Position numbers and translations under genes: made by a program. A DNA stretch of 64,000 bases from Dipteris shenzhenensis (taxonomy: Eukaryota > Polypodiophyta > Polypodiopsida > Gleicheniales), in the NCBI GenBank assembly GCA_047967505.1, contig CM106541.1; one strand, given 5' to 3'. Below are positions 22,541 through 35,194 of the stretch, piece after piece; within the stretch, counting starts at the first letter, position 1, and each line of letters begins with the position of its first letter. Below the pieces are notes generated by a model. It was given only the letters and a program-made list of their open reading frames with translations. It ran no database searches and had not been told where the DNA came from.

Positions 22541-24105
22541 CTAGCTCACAGGAGTTAGGAGAGGCTTGCCTGAAAAGTAAGCTTCAAGGTTTGATACAAC
22601 ATTGTCTGCCATAACCCGTCTGGTTTCCCAAGTTGCACTTCCAACATGAGGTGCCAAAACAACATTATCCAGGGAGAACAATTCTTCAGGAACATGGGGC
22701 TCATTCTCATAAACATCAAGGCCAGCTCCTCCAAGACGGCCTTGTGCTAGTGCCTTCACAAGTTCGGGCTCATCTACTATAGGACCGCGAGCTATATTGA
22801 CTAGTGTTCCCTCTGGCCCCAGTGCATCAAGAACCTTACGATCAATACATCCCCTCGTTTCTTCAGTTAAAGGGCAAGAGATAATCAGCACATCTGAATT
22901 TGCAGCCAGGTCTCCCACGCTGGAGTAGTAGACATAGGGTAGATTTGGCTTTGATGATCTGCCTTGATAGGAAATTGTGCACCCAAAAGCTTCAGCTCGT
23001 TTTGCAATAGCCAGCCCTATTCGCCCAAGACCTACAATCCCCACTCGCTTTCCGCTAACCTGAAATCAACGGCCACAAAAATGAGAGTAATTACACGTGC
23101 CAGTCACAAAACAACTCTACATTAGGAAAGGAAATTCTTTAAAAGCTTCAGATTTTGAGCCATCGTTGTAATATGGCGAGGATAAACGGCAAGTTACCAG
23201 ACATAACTCTCACATCTTGTTACACAATAAGCACCACAGGATAGAGCACACAGAACCAGCATTCTGCTTACAAGGCAGGAGAGATTATCTTAGGCACTAC
23301 TATATAAATGAGCACGACATTCGAACTAGCATTCAATACATCAAATTCTAATTTTGCATGTTTTAGACCAGCTGACCACCTCCCTGTTGCCGTGACTGCC
23401 AAAAATTTGGTATAGGATATGACAGTGTGCACCGTTCAAGAAGGTCATTATTATTATTAATAAGTTAGAGCCTTTGAACTATCAGTGCCTCTGCAAAGAC
23501 CTGTCTTGATGCGAAACTCGATCAGCGTTTGAACTTCAGATACCACTCTCAAACCAAGAACAGTTGCTACCAAGTCCTTTCTTGCAGAGGGACGCTAGAC
23601 TGCAAAGCAATATTATATAGAGTAACTTGAGCAAGGCCCAGGTTTTTCACAAGAAGGAAAATTCCACCTTTTGTGTGAGCATGAAGGATCCTTTGGAAGG
23701 CCACAGACCTTGGCGAACAAACCGATCGGCGGGGCAAATACGGCGCATCACGGCGAGCATGAGGGCAAGAGCTGTGTCAGCGGTGCAATCGGTGAGCACG
23801 TCAGGAGTATGGGTGACGGCAATGCCACGAGATTTGCACTTGGGGAGGTCAATCTTATCGAGGCCAACGCTGAAAGTGGAGACGATTTCGAGGTAACGGA
23901 GGGCATCGAGGAGCTGGGAGCTGGCGCCCACTTCGGTATTACAGACGACGGCACGGATGGAAGGGGAGACGGAAGCGAGGAGGGAAGACTGGTCGGGGGC
24001 TTCCCAGAGGCGAAAGACGGTGAAGCGCTGCTCGAGGGAGGGAAGCAAGGTATCCACCATGGGAACAGTCATGAGGACAGCAGGACGGGAGATCGAGGAA
24101 GCCAT
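22541..24105 (-). CDS. HPPR: hydroxyphenylpyruvate/hydroxypyruvate reductase, two exons
   Basis: NAD(P)H-dependent D-2-hydroxyacid dehydrogenase family. The closest plant relatives reduce 4-hydroxyphenylpyruvate (tyrosine-derived) and hydroxypyruvate or glyoxylate, probably in the cytosol. The CDS joins exon 1 (24105-23668, 146 codons) and exon 2 (23059-22541, 172 codons plus stop), giving 318 residues, the usual length. The intron is phase 0 with GT...AG ends (donor AAG|GTGGAA, acceptor TTTCAG|GTTAGC). Seen: RAVV and [10 protein letters not shown] in the substrate domain, the nucleotide-binding motif GLGRIG at 156-161, and catalytic Arg237 (NIARGP), Glu266 (ENEP) and His284 (APHVGS) at family spacings (29 and 18 residues). 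No organelle signal is evident. The start Met fits the family N-terminus (VLMTVPM). It appears intact and is not part of a transposon. Whether it prefers hydroxyphenylpyruvate or hydroxypyruvate cannot be decided here. Confidence 0.93.
23060..23667 (-). other. intron of the reductase gene
   Basis: 608 bp phase-0 intron bounded by GT (donor AAG|GTGGAA) and AG (acceptor GATTTCAG|GTT) on the minus strand. AT-rich, with no transposon recognised. Confidence 0.88.
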
Positions 24106-24250
24106 GGAAGCTGCTGCTGAGTAAGCTTTGGGTTCAGTGATGAGCTATGAAGCTATGGCGGACTTCAAGCTTCTGCTCTAGAGCACGTGGATAATTTACA
24201 CAAGGGGATTGATTGGCTGGACTAGGCCGTCCACAAGCCTCAAGCCTCAC
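24106..24250 (-). promoter_or_regulatory. reductase upstream region with G-box
   Basis: A CACGTG G-box core lies at 24184-24189, about 80 bp upstream of the start codon. G-boxes bind bZIP and bHLH factors in plants. The transcription start and TATA box are not fixed by what I can see. Confidence 0.4.
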
Positions 24251-24932
24251 CCTAGAAAGAAACCCTCGGCTTACTACTCAAAAGCAAGGGCAACCAGGTT
24301 TTCCCTCCAAAATTGCCACACATGAACCCAAATTGAAATTCCTGGTTTGCTCTAGCATGTGAACAAGCTCTCAGGACGGTTACGCCCCAGACATACGCCC
24401 GGGCACCCAAGCATGATTAATATGGTTGCTGGCATGCGCCATTGCATACTCATCGCCCTGATAGATCTTTGAATGCTTGGCGTAAGGTTTGGAGTTCGAG
24501 CGCCCACCTGCGCCCTTGGGCAAGGAGCTTGGGCGAGTAGCGAAATTCACAAGACAAGTCCATGTGGCACCGATTTGTAACCAACCTTAGCCCACTATGG
24601 GAACACCAAGGATTGTGGATAGGTAAGATTGCCCACCCACATCTAACCCACGGCCTCAATGCAATCAATGCACCATGGGCAGGCATTCGCAGACATAGTC
24701 TACAAACACCCTTAACATTCACGAAGCAAACAAAGTGACTAAGGCAATGAGGGAGGAGATCAAAGCACCAAGAGAACCAAGCCAAAGAAGACCAAGAAAA
24801 ACAAGACCTGAGGTCTCAGCATGCTTGGTTGCTTCCCCTTCCCTCGACTTTGTAGCAAGCTTCCCCTTACCTTGTAGCAAGTTGCCATTTACCTACAAAT
24901 TGGATGACGTCATCAATTACCAAGGTCATCAG

Positions 24933-25028
24933 CTCACTTTTTATTGAAGAAATTCATTAAAAAACTTGCAATCAAACTTCCTCACTTTTTATTGAAGAAA
25001 TTCATTAAAAAACTTGCAATCAAACTTG
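24933..25028. repeat. 48 bp tandem direct repeat, two copies
   Basis: The block CACTTTTTATTGAAG...CAATCAAACTT is present twice back to back with a 48 bp period (24935 and 24983) and appears identical, so it is recent. Confidence 0.85.
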
Positions 25029-25279
25029 CTAATGTTGTTGCCATCAATCTTGCAAACAATTGCTCCCTCCATGATGAAGGCAAAACAATGATTTCCCATT
25101 GTTTTCCAAAATGACTATCCTTGTGGAAGACACCCTCCCACTGGTGTTTCCCTTAGTCGAGGAGCTAAATATGTCAGGGTGTGCAACTAGCTGAAGATCA
25201 TAGTGAGTAGTCTCATTCCCCTTCTTACATTGAAACCCTTGCAAGAAAGCTTGCTCGTGGATTTTCTGAGATCGAAGAT

Positions 25280-26600
25280 GAGTTGGCTTCTAAAGTGTTG
25301 CAAGAGGAGGTTGAGAGGAGAGCTAGGGAGGTATCAAGGAAACCCTGGTACAAATCTTGCAAGAAACATGTGGTCTCCTACAAGATTGAGCTGGCTAACG
25401 TTAAGCCAAAACTTACAAGGCTGGTTAAGGGGGGATTGTACCTCTTCTTCACTAGAAGAGTACCAATGATGGTGGAGCTCAAGGACATATCTTACCTACG
25501 AGTGCGACATTCCACTTGTTGGCTATGTGGCAAGGTTCCTTGGAAAATGGTTCTCCCTACTCAGGCTGGTTTTTGAGAAGTTTCATGACAGTTTGGTTGG
25601 GCACTCTTTTGTGTCTGTTGATGCTATAGTATTGGTTATCCCATGGAGCCCGTCATTCAGTATTGACGAGTTCTTGTATTGGGAATGCCAAATCTGCCAA
25701 CAACCTTGGGGGGTTCTGTGGAGCAGATTGCGTCTTCTCTGGAAAGGGTATTCCTTGTCCCTCCTCCCTCGGAATTAGTGTCTAATCTCAAGAGGGCCTG
25801 GATCCTGTGGGATAGGAGCCAAGATACCCCCTGTCTTTGTGGAAACCAAGCTTTCAAATGGTAAAGTGATGGCTCAGTGAGTCTGACTTGGAGTGTTCCC
25901 TAACTCATGCTACATATGTCATTCCATCTCCCATTAGCTAGGAATTGGCATAAAAGATCGACCAATACGCATTTGGCCGTGAGAGACAAGATTGAAGGAG
26001 ACCGGTCTTCTCCTGATGAGAAACCTCAAGCAGCTAATTCACATGTGAAGATGCTCTAGAACTTGATAGAGGCCTGAAAGATTAAACAAAGGCCAAAGAA
26101 TCTCCATGCTTGAGTAAGGCAAATGGGAAACCTTGGAAGGTGTGGGACAGAAAGGAAAAACTAAGGAGATCCTGTATGATGATCTACAAGATTCACCTCG
26201 AGCCACTTGCATGGAGTCGTCATCGGCTCCAGTTGATATGTCACCAAAGCCTAGGTCAGATGGTGGTATGCGCAAACGTTGGTCTTAAAGGTTCTTAGGG
26301 TCAAGATGGCTCCCAAAAGAGGAGCATGCAGCAGAAGTTGGAAGCCCTTGGGTCTGCTAATGCTCAAGAATTTCTAGAAGAGGAGATGCATGAGGCAAAT
26401 CATTGTAAGAGACTATTAAAGGAGAGGCATCAGGAAGGTAAAGTGCTTAGCTCTAGCAACACAATTGCCATGCATGCAAAGACCATGTCGAAGTGGCTCA
26501 AAGACTTTGCACAGAGTATAGGTCAAGATGGGAGAACCAACTTAATTTATTTAGGGATGCATACAGGATGCTTGCAAGTTAGTAGTTCACACAAGAGTCA
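25280..26600 (+). pseudogene. LINE ORF1-like region
   Basis: Readable blocks SRKPWYKSCKKHVVSYKI, VKGGLYLFFTRRVPMMVELK, PLVGYVARFLGKW and VPPPSELVSNLKRAWILWD are followed by CYICHSISH, a broken CCHC knuckle. This resembles the DUF4283 and knuckle layout of plant L1 ORF1, an RNA-binding protein. Frame changes and stops are frequent. Confidence 0.65.
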
Positions 26601-26629
26601 GGTAAGGTATAAGGCTCATCAATGATTTC

Positions 26630-26970
26630 AAGCTTAATATCATGTGCATCTATGCCCCCAATTCCTCAAGGGAGAGGTCGGAGTGTTGGCTAGATCTCAA
26701 GGCTCGTTTAGGGGGTAAATGCTGGTTGTTAGGTGGTGAGTGGATTTTACTATGGGTGCTAAAGATTGCTCTCATCCGGCTAGATCGACTTCTCCATCAG
26801 AATTGGATGTTTGGGAGGAGCTCTGCTTAGAGCATGACCTTGTAAATTGTTTGCATGGAGTAATAGGAGGAAGGGGGGTGACTTCAGGATAATAGGCTAG
26901 ACAGATTGTATGTGTTTGGAGAAGGCTAGCGGATGCACTCCCCCATGAAAGGAGAATACTTAGTAAAAAC
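26630..26970 (+). pseudogene. LINE endonuclease fragment
   Basis: FKLNIMCIYAPN then SRERSECWLDLKARLGGKCW and LLGGEW match the exo/endo/phosphatase fold of L1 endonucleases. The usual catalytic Asp of the GGDWN block is Glu (GGEW). The ARSTSPSELDVW block follows in another frame. Confidence 0.8.
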
Positions 26971-27114
26971 ATGTATTTCCAACCATGACCCTCTCCTTTG
27001 GTCCTTTGGTATTCCCCATCAAGGCTAAGAGATCGTATGACATCCTGTTTAAGTTTAGCAACAAATATTTACGCAAATATCTATCCTCTACTATTTTTTG
27101 TAGCCATATCAAGG

Positions 27115-27533
27115 ATGTTTGGAAGTAGGTAAGCAACCAACTCGAGGATCCTTGTAGTAGATGGGACCAAGCAATTAGAGCGGTGGTTCGGGAGGCCAAA
27201 AACTAGGAAAAGAACAACATGGCTAATAAGTGGAGGATGAAAAATCTATCTGCAATTAGGACTGCTCTTAGATTATGTCTCAATGATTTACCTAGTGATC
27301 CTTATATTGCCACTCTGCTTAGTATGTTTGGAAGTAGGTAAGTAGCCAACTCGGGGATCCTTGTAGTAGATGAGACCAAGCAATTAGAGCGGTGGTTTGG
27401 GAGGCCAAAAACTAGGAAAAGAACAACATGGCTAATAAGTGGAGGATGAAATATCTATTTGCAACTAGGATTGCTCTTAGATTATGTCTCAATGGTTGAC
27501 CTGGTGATCCTTATATTGCCACCCTGCTTTTCG
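27115..27533. repeat. 209 bp tandem duplication inside the LINE
   Basis: The block starting TTTGGAAGTAGGTAAG at 27118 recurs at 27327. The two copies are about 93-95% identical by eye over about 200 bp. It duplicates a segment between endonuclease and RT and shifts the spacing. Confidence 0.88.
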
Positions 27534-28039
27534 AGCTAGAGTACGAGATGTACTCTAGAAAATTGGAACTAACTGCTAGGGGTAGAACCTATAGCCAGTA
27601 GAATGGGCTCAAGATGGGGACTACCCTACAAAGTTGGTTTTTCAAATTGTTAAAAGAAAGGCTTCAAAGGGAAACTATAGATAGAGTCATGGATCAGGAT
27701 AGCTACATTGAGACAAAATTCTAGCACATTGCAAGTATTTTCTTAAAGCGTTTTAATAGTTTAGTGGACCCTCAAGTGCTTCAAGACGAGAAGTGGTTCA
27801 TACCATTTTGGAATCTCCTAGTGGCCTGAAGCTAATAATCATTGACTCACAAAGGACGAGACCTCTCTCTAGAGGAGGTTTGGCAGGTCCTGTCCAAGAT
27901 GAAAAAGGACAAGGCTCTAAGATCCAATGGTCTCACATCAAAGACACGTGCTTTTCTAGGATGTCTTGGGAAAAGACCTAGTTGATATGGCTAATGCTTT
28001 TGCCTCAAAAGGCTCACTCCCCATTGATGTCAATACTAT

Positions 28040-28670
28040 GTTGATAAATCTCTTTCCAAAGAGATAGAGCCCATTGTTGCAGGTGGGGGAGAGGCATCCC
28101 ATCACCATGCTAAACACATCATACAAAATAATTGTGAAATCAATGGATCTTAGAATTCGAGAGGTGTGTATGTAGATTGTCAACAATAAAGAGCAAGCTG
28201 ACTTCATGAAGGGTAGGGATATATCTGACAATATCTTGAATGTCAGCTCAGTGTTGAATTATGCTTATGTCACCAATCAAAAATGTATCCTATGATCGCG
28301 TGCGTTGGGATTTCATCTTGGTTGTTCTAGAGATGCTTGGATTTGTAGAAGCTTTTATCAGGATCATAGCCATGCTATTTAGGAATGCCTCTACAGTGCT
28401 TTGCAACAATGGTGGTATTGTAGGGTGCTTTAATTTGAGCAAGTCAATATGGCAAGGATGCCTAGTGGCTTTGCTCTTATTTGTCATCACATTTGTACCC
28501 TTTCTACATAGGCTTAAGGAGGCTATTCATGAAGTGTGCTTGCCCTCGGGTACTCAATTCAGTTCTCAAATGTTTGATGATGATTTAATGGCATTTTGTA
28601 TGGAAGATCTCATGAGTCCTGATTATCTTAGGAAGATTGTTTCGTGTTTTTGTCAAGCCTCTAGTTAAAT
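28040..28670 (+). pseudogene. LINE reverse transcriptase fragment
   Basis: Readable blocks: HPITMLNTSYKI, NKEQADFMKGRDISDNIL, YDRVRWDFILVVLEMLGF, GGIVGCFNLSKSIWQGCL and MFDDDLMAF. The last is the equivalent of the catalytic F/Y-A-D-D motif, altered to FDDD. The order and spacing match L1 RT. A frameshift precedes YDRV. Confidence 0.85.
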
Positions 28671-29879
28671 ATACAGTTGGTAGAAGTTTTTGCTATTAGA
28701 ATTTCTGTGGATGACTTGCCTGAGTGGGTGAGTACTACACTGGTTCAATGGATCCCTCATGAGTAGGTGGGATACTATCTAGGTGCCCCCCCTGGGGACT
28801 GCTAAGCTCCCACTAAAGAACCGATTTGAATAGGATCTACTCCAAATTGAGAATTTGGCATGGTTAATCATTGGGCCCGAATGCCAAGGCATTGATCATT
28901 AAGCATGTTCTCTCGGCCACTACAACTTATATAGCTTTTGTGTGGAATTTTTGGTACTCATAATGGCTAGAAATTGAAAAGTTGTTTTGTGCCTTCTTAT
29001 GGGCTAAGGAGAATAGCAAAAGACGGATGCACTATGTTCCCTAGGATGTGTTCAAAGTTCCTAAATAGCAAGGTGGATAGGGTATCCCCAGATATTGATG
29101 TTAAGAATACGTCCTTAATCAGCAAATGGTTGCTCTATTTCTTTAAGGATTTGGCTCCATGGATTGAGCTTATCCATTGGTTTATAGAAAGAGTGAATAG
29201 CTACAAGGCCGGATCTTGGAAAGGCCTCAAATGGTACAAAAGACTATTCTCTAATTTTTCAATAAAAATGTGTGGTTCTAATTTGATCCCTGGTCTGGTT
29301 AGTGCTTGGAGGATTGCAATTGGAAGTAGCTCATGGAAAGGATTAAGGGGCTTGAAGGGAGATGCCAGTTTGAATGAATGTATTCGGTGGAGTAAGGTGG
29401 TTAAGATAAATGGCAAATCATTGGCCTTTCTTAACATTTAGTGCTTGCGGCATTTTTCAAAAGGATCTGATATATTGGGGTTAGATATTGGGGGCAAATA
29501 TGGGACCCTAAGAAGGGGGACTGTTGGACCCTTGCGAACATCAGTTGCAACTTTTTGCTGAGCACTCATGAGACAGCCTTCATCTGGATGGTGCTTTGCA
29601 AGATCCTTGAGAGCTGGCCAGCTAATTGCATTGAAACCCTCAAGGAGGAGGTTCTTACATTGGTATTTGGGCACAACTCAGCTCAAAAGAATTTCTGCTA
29701 AGGTTGTTTATAGAAGATTAGTGGAAGAGAGGTCGGTGGGGGTGATCCAAATAAAAAATGGGGGTTGCATCAGTCCCCTAGATGGTGGCAAGCCAAGTTT
29801 AAGGAGATGTGGTAGAAGTGTAATGTGGGAAAGTATAGTTTCATTATGTGGAAAATTTCCAATCAGTGGCTACCCATAA

Positions 29880-30035
29880 GAGCGAAATTGATGTGAGGAG
29901 GCTTCACATCCACCCGATATGCACTATGTGTGGTGAGTGCTATAGAGCACATCCAACATTTTATGTGGCATTGTCCCATTTCAAGGAGCGTATGGTTGAG
30001 GTTTGGTTGAGGTTGGAGGCAACACTTCGATAAGT
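29880..30035 (+). pseudogene. LINE C-terminal zf-RVT fragment
   Basis: CTMCGECYRAHPTFY runs, after a one-base frame change, into MWHCPISRSVWLRFG, the Cys/His motif at the end of plant L1 ORF2. Confidence 0.75.
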
Positions 30036-30749
30036 AGGACCGATGGCAAGATTTTACATTTGTGGCAACTAGAAAGTAGTGCTCTCAAGTGAAGCCTCTA
30101 AATATTCATCTACCATGTAGGCTTGTTGGCCCTTTATTAGAGTAGTTTGTTGCTCCATCTAGATGATTAGGAATCAAGAGGGAATCAAGTTATTGTTTGG
30201 GAGGATCCTCGATTTGGTTTCAGGATAAGTTGATACTAAGTTCTACTAAATCTGGTCTTTTAGATGTCTCAAAGATAGTGGAGTTGTCCCATCTTCTAGT
30301 TAGCTAGTCTCTTATGGACATTGGTAGGTTTTGTTCTAAATCACCTTTTGGAGTTACTCTACTGTCCAAGTGTAGACCTGGGGCTTTGCCATTTTTTTAG
30401 TCCTTTCTTTATATTAGACATTTGTTTTTGGGATTAGCACCCCATTATTAATATTTTGCATTTTGTTTTATATATTTAAAAAACCTCCTCCAAGAGGCTC
30501 CAAAAGTTAAGGACCCAAGGACCATGATGGAAAGCTGATAATAGATACTTTTTTATTAAAACTGTGTCACTGATAAAGAGATTAAAACTAACAAGCATAT
30601 GTTTTTTGTCTCATTAATAATGCACCCAAGAGAACAACAAATTTAAATCAAAACAATCATCATCATGAGAGACTGCATAGGTTCCATTAAGACATGATCT
30701 CACTTGCAAAATGTCACAGGCAAGGTTTCTATTACAAAATGCTATCACA

Positions 30750-31408
30750 TGTTGATAGCGTTGAGGGAGTATGGACAATAGGAGAGAAAGCACACACTCT
30801 CCCGCATAAAGTGTAGGTCAAGAAATTTAGTATTTCTCTCTAGGGATCATTAATTTGCAAGTATGTCCAGATCTTTTCCAAAGAGCATTTTGGCTATTCC
30901 TATCCTCTTAGATCTAGCAAATCTAGTTTCAAGCTCAAGTTTTTACAAGTGGAGTTGTTTTGCTACTCCACACCTTTCTCTCTTCAACACAAAGTGTAGG
31001 TCAAGGAATTAAGTCTTTCTCTCTCTAGATCATGAATTTTCAAGAGAGTGAGATCCATCAAATCTATGCTTAAACTCAAGTTTTTACAAGTGGACCTATG
31101 CCACTAGTCCACACACACAATGATCTCATTTTGGCTACTTTTGATTATGTTCCATAGCTACTCCACACACATAATGCTCTCATATCTGCTACTCTTGATC
31201 GTGCTTTTGACCCTGCCACAAGATTAGTGACTCTGCCCGGTGCTATTCAATGCTTAGTAGACATAGTTCCATGTGACCTACAGGGTGTGCTTATGTTGTG
31301 CTTAGCAAAGATCTGACTACTTTTAATAACTTCACTCAATCTAGGCATCATCCACTTTGAGTTTCTTCTTGTACGACATCTCTGTGTCCCTGCACTCCAA
31401 CTCCAACA
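30750..31408 (+). repeat. orphan 5' LTR (659 bp)
   Basis: It starts TGTTG at 30750 and ends CAACA at 31408, a proper short inverted LTR end. Two bases later a primer-site-like TGGTATCAAAG follows. Inside are diverged tandem units with an AAAGTGTAGGTCAAG block at about 30815 and about 31001. No internal coding region or second LTR was found, so the rest of the element is lost or has been replaced. Confidence 0.6.
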
Positions 31409-31410
31409 AT

Positions 31411-31422
31411 TGGTATCAAAGT
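31411..31422 (+). other. primer-binding-site-like sequence
   Basis: TGGTATCAAAGT differs at two positions from TGGTATCAGAGC, the usual initiator tRNA-Met site, and sits two bases after the LTR end. Confidence 0.6.
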
Positions 31423-31999
31423 GGTGGGACGTTCTTGCCCCCCACCCCTTAGTGTTCAAAACTTCCTTGATATACATCTTCATCTTGGTGGAAGCTAAAC
31501 TACCTGTCACCACCAAAATTGGAGGAGATACCATCTTAGATGCCTTTTGAGCTTCAGATATTGCCAAGCTTTTACCAAAAATAGTTGCCATTTCTTGGAT
31601 AGACCTGCGCTATTCTGGCTATTTTAGTTCTAAACCAAGGAAAATAGTATTATTTTAGAGATATTTTAGTCGTATTACTCCTTGTGCATGCGCTATATAG
31701 AATCAATGATGATTTTGCAGCCCATTGCCAAATGCAAAGGAGCTGATAAGGAGGTTCAGCTATCTACCTGCTGCTGTGCTGATGTAGAATAGCCACTGTT
31801 GCCATTCAAGAGTAGGCCATTACCTATATCCAACACCACTTTTTTTTTTCCTGAAGGCATTTTTTCTTAATTGTTTATGTTTAATTTGGTTGTTGTCTTC
31901 TACAAAGCTATCTTATACATTTGCATTGTTTATAGAGTTTGAGCCATGTATCTTTTCCTCAAATTTTTTGTCATTGCTCAGAAATATACTTTTTTTGTA
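31423..31999. other. no gene recognised
   Basis: Sequence downstream of the orphan LTR. A minus-strand frame overlapping the LTR end (31247-31591) reads as protein-like but crosses the LTR and primer site, so I do not call it a gene. Confidence 0.3.
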
Positions 32000-33290
32000 G
32001 TAAACCAAGTAGAGGCATGATTTATGGATGGTCAAGGCCATGAGTAGTAAGGAATTGTATCCTATTTCTAGAACTTTGAGAGCATCTTTAAAAAATTCCA
32101 AGTGAAGAATGTGATAAGGAATTGTTGGAACGGTATGAAGGGCTTTGCAACACCACAACTAGGCATATGATACAACGGCCATTGATGTTAAAACATAATG
32201 CAAAATCTTGTAGGAAGAGAGGTTGCAAGTATAGAAACAATTGGAGGATCAAGTAACCACGTTTACAAATAGTTGGCCAATCTGAAGTGGATTGTGATTA
32301 GAAGGATCCACTTGAGCTCGTTATGATATGTGTCAAGCTTGAATTTTGTTCCAAGCAAATAGTTTCCAAATCATGAGTGGTATAATTCTTTTCATGTGTG
32401 CAAAGCTTCCTTAATTCATAAGTCAATGTGTTGCTCTCTGTGTTCATACACAATCAACTACAAACACTTGCATCCATGATTATTGGAACAAGGGTTTAGA
32501 GAAACAGGTAACCCAAAAATTGTTGTGATTATGATATATCTTTCAATTTCTCAAAACTCTCTTGACACTTGTTAGACCATTCAAAAGTAGTAGGCTTTTT
32601 GAGTTTTGAAGTAAATAGAATGGAAAACCTTTGCACAATACTTAATAAACACTTTGTACCCTTTGGTTAGACCTAGAAATACATGAACCTCTATCACGTT
32701 CTTTGGAATAGGCCAATCCATTGACTGCTTGAACTTGAAAAGATCCACTAGGATCCCTTCTTTGGAGACATCCCTAGTAGTCAATCTTGTTGGTGAAGAA
32801 TGTCGAACTACTCCTCGAGGTGCCTGAGGATAACCAATAACTTGCAGACATGTAGCTCATGAAATCTTTTGAGTAAATTAAAATATCATCAAAGAAGCAC
32901 AAAGTTGTCTAGATGTTCTCAAAATATATCTATCATCAATGCTATTGTCGCATTAGTGAGACCAAAAGGCATAACAATGAATTCATAATGCCCATACCTT
33001 GAATTGAATGTTGTCTTTGGACTATCGTGTTCTTTACCCCAAATTCAATAATCATGCCTAAATCTTGGTGAAAAACTCGAGACCATATAGTTGATACAAC
33101 AATTTGTCTATTTTGAGGATACTTGTTAAGAAATGAGTTGATTGAGACCTTGGTAATCTCTGCACAACTGAAGACCTCCATATTTCTTCTTATTATTAGG
33201 TGCCCCCCAAGGTGAAACACTTGGTAGAATCTATCCTTGTTCTAGCAACTATGTGATTTGCTCCTTCAATTTAATTGCTTTAGGTATGGA
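32000..33290 (-). pseudogene. Ty3/gypsy pol fragment, chromovirus-like
   Basis: The minus strand shows [18 protein letters not shown], the RT palm motif typical of chromovirus-type gypsy elements, in a run with NRQIVVSTIWSRVF. It then shows VSKEGILVDLFKFKQSMDWP and PKNVIEVHVFLGLTKGYKVF (thumb), FEWSNKCQESFEKLK, and LRKLCTHEKNYTTHDLE (RNase H). The catalytic region is broken by frameshifts. It is a different lineage from G1 and G2, which have GVYAxKVM instead. Ends are undefined. Confidence 0.85.
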
Positions 33291-33554
33291 CATCTTGTAG
33301 GCACAATTTTCCACAAGCTTAACTTTTGGAGTTAACTTAATGTCATGGTCCACTTTCTTTTAGGTGGCATCTTGGAAGTTCTTCATGAAAAAATTATGCA
33401 TAGTCTTTAAGACAACTAATCTCTGTGAATTGGAGGCTTTCACCAAGCCCACAAATAGCACAAGGAGGTTACAAAGGGTATCATGACTCATTAGTTGGTG
33501 CAGGTTTTTGCAAGAAGAAGAGGCATGCTTGCTTTATCATTCTCTTTGCACATT

Positions 33555-33603
<49 letters not shown>

Positions 33604-35194
33604 ACATTCTTTGCTAAGATGTTGGTTTGGCTGAAGAGAGGATTTGGGCAAATTGCAAAGATAGTGAGTGCATTATGGTCACCCAAGAGAAAACTAGCCA
33701 ACATTGCACTTTGGGCAAGTAGCCAAGAGCACAGTGGGGGGATTGTAAGATAGATGAAACATGTTTACAAGATCATCCTGGGGCTTGCAAGATAGATAAA
33801 ACCTATTTACAAGATGTCTAACCGACTGGAGCGCTAGTCTAACTAACTAGAAAGGGAAAGAAATGCTGAGAGATGAAGCAACTCCATTCAATCAAAGCTT
33901 GGGTGAAGAAGATATGAAGTTGGAAAGCCATATGTGATGGCCATCTGAGAGATGATAGGCATCTAAAATGAGCCAAGTTAGGGAGAGGTAGGTCTGTCAT
34001 TAGGGGTCGCTCTCTCTTCACAACATGACTTGGAGTTCATGAGCCTAGACCTATAGCTAGAGATGAACTCCAAGTAATCTTCTTTCGCAACCATCATGAA
34101 CTTTGTATAGAAGGAAGCTTTTCTTGCATGCCTAGTTCCACCTTGATCATCTTCACATATGCCTTGGGGATGATGAGCCTACTTGTGGAGATGGTTTTCT
34201 AGTAAGCATCAATTGCCTTGCTATGTATTCTAAACTCCTCTTGGCTTCCTTGATATCAAATATACATTTTCTTTCCTCATCCTATAACATTGTACTTTCC
34301 CCTTCATATCAAGATCCAACTCTATATTAAACGAAATCCTCTTCCCATCGACATTAGGTATTCCTTTTATACAAGGCTGGCATTTGATATGACAAGAGAA
34401 GATTGCCAATGGGGAGAGGTTTTTCTTCAATAAAGAGATGGAGTTTGATATGAAAGAGAAAATACAATGTTATAATGAGAAAGACAAATTTCGCTCCTTG
34501 ATCTTTGATATTAGGGAAGCCAAGAGCACTTTAGATTATGTAGGCCTCCATCAATCAATTTACATCGAGGCTCAAGCTTAATGCTTTGTACCAAGTCACT
34601 TGGATGCTTATGAGAAAACTATCTGCACAAGTAAGCTCTTTGTCCCAAGGCCTTAGTGATGATGACCAAGGTGGACCTCCTACGTCCACTTACTTTAGTT
34701 ATAGTAGTTCTTCAGTTTATAATTCTATGAGAACTTCGTTAGTCGCTTAAATGTTATTATATTATTTTGCAATGAAGAATGTATCAAACATTTGTTTTCC
34801 TCCTTTTTATAGTTTCATTGTGTGATTATGCAAGATGTGCTTTAATCCTTATTGCAATTTCATGATGTGCTCATACAAGTGTTTCTGCTAGAAAATCTAA
34901 ACACAACAATCTTTTATATTCCAATTGTAACAAAGTGATATTTAAAGGTTGGGAAGGGAGCCTAGCCATCTTTAAATAAGAGTGAAGGTATATGTCTGTG
35001 AGGATCTAAATTACTTCTAAGTCTAGAAGTAGATAATAGGCTAGCATCATTAAGACTTTGCAATCCACCATGAAGTTTGTGGGACCTACTCATTGCTAGT
35101 TTGAATAGTTTTGCATGTTAAGAAGGGCTAGTTTGTAATAGGGGATTTTGGATTACAAGCAAGAAAGAGGGTCAATTGGAGGTGAGGGGTGAGA
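33291..35194. other. no gene recognised, contains (CT)n
   Basis: Apart from the CT microsatellite I found nothing I can assign. A loose 47 bp repeat (AAGATAGAT...TTTACAAGAT) lies near 33745-33820. Confidence 0.35.
33556..33601. repeat. (CT)23 microsatellite
   Basis: Uninterrupted CT dinucleotide run of about 46 bp. Confidence 0.95.

Larger units (their letters stand above)
25200..30480 (+). mobile_element. L1-type LINE, decayed
   Basis: Forward-strand non-LTR retrotransposon with the plant L1 order: ORF1 with zinc knuckle (about 25280-26600), AP-type endonuclease (about 26630-26960), reverse transcriptase (about 28040-28670), C-terminal zf-RVT domain (about 29900-30030), then an untranslated tail ending in an A/T-rich run. 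It has multiple stops, frameshifts and a 209 bp internal duplication. Exact ends and target duplications were not found. No part could be active. Confidence 0.85.

Noticed and set aside
23671-24120. 149-codon forward open frame opposite the reductase exon 1
   Set aside because: Antisense shadow of a GC-rich conserved exon; the minus-strand protein has family motifs and splice sites, this one does not.
31247-31591. 114-codon minus-strand frame
   Set aside because: It crosses the end of a candidate LTR and its primer site, which better explain the sequence.
33508-33753. Ser/Leu-repeat protein
   Set aside because: It is translation of the CT microsatellite.
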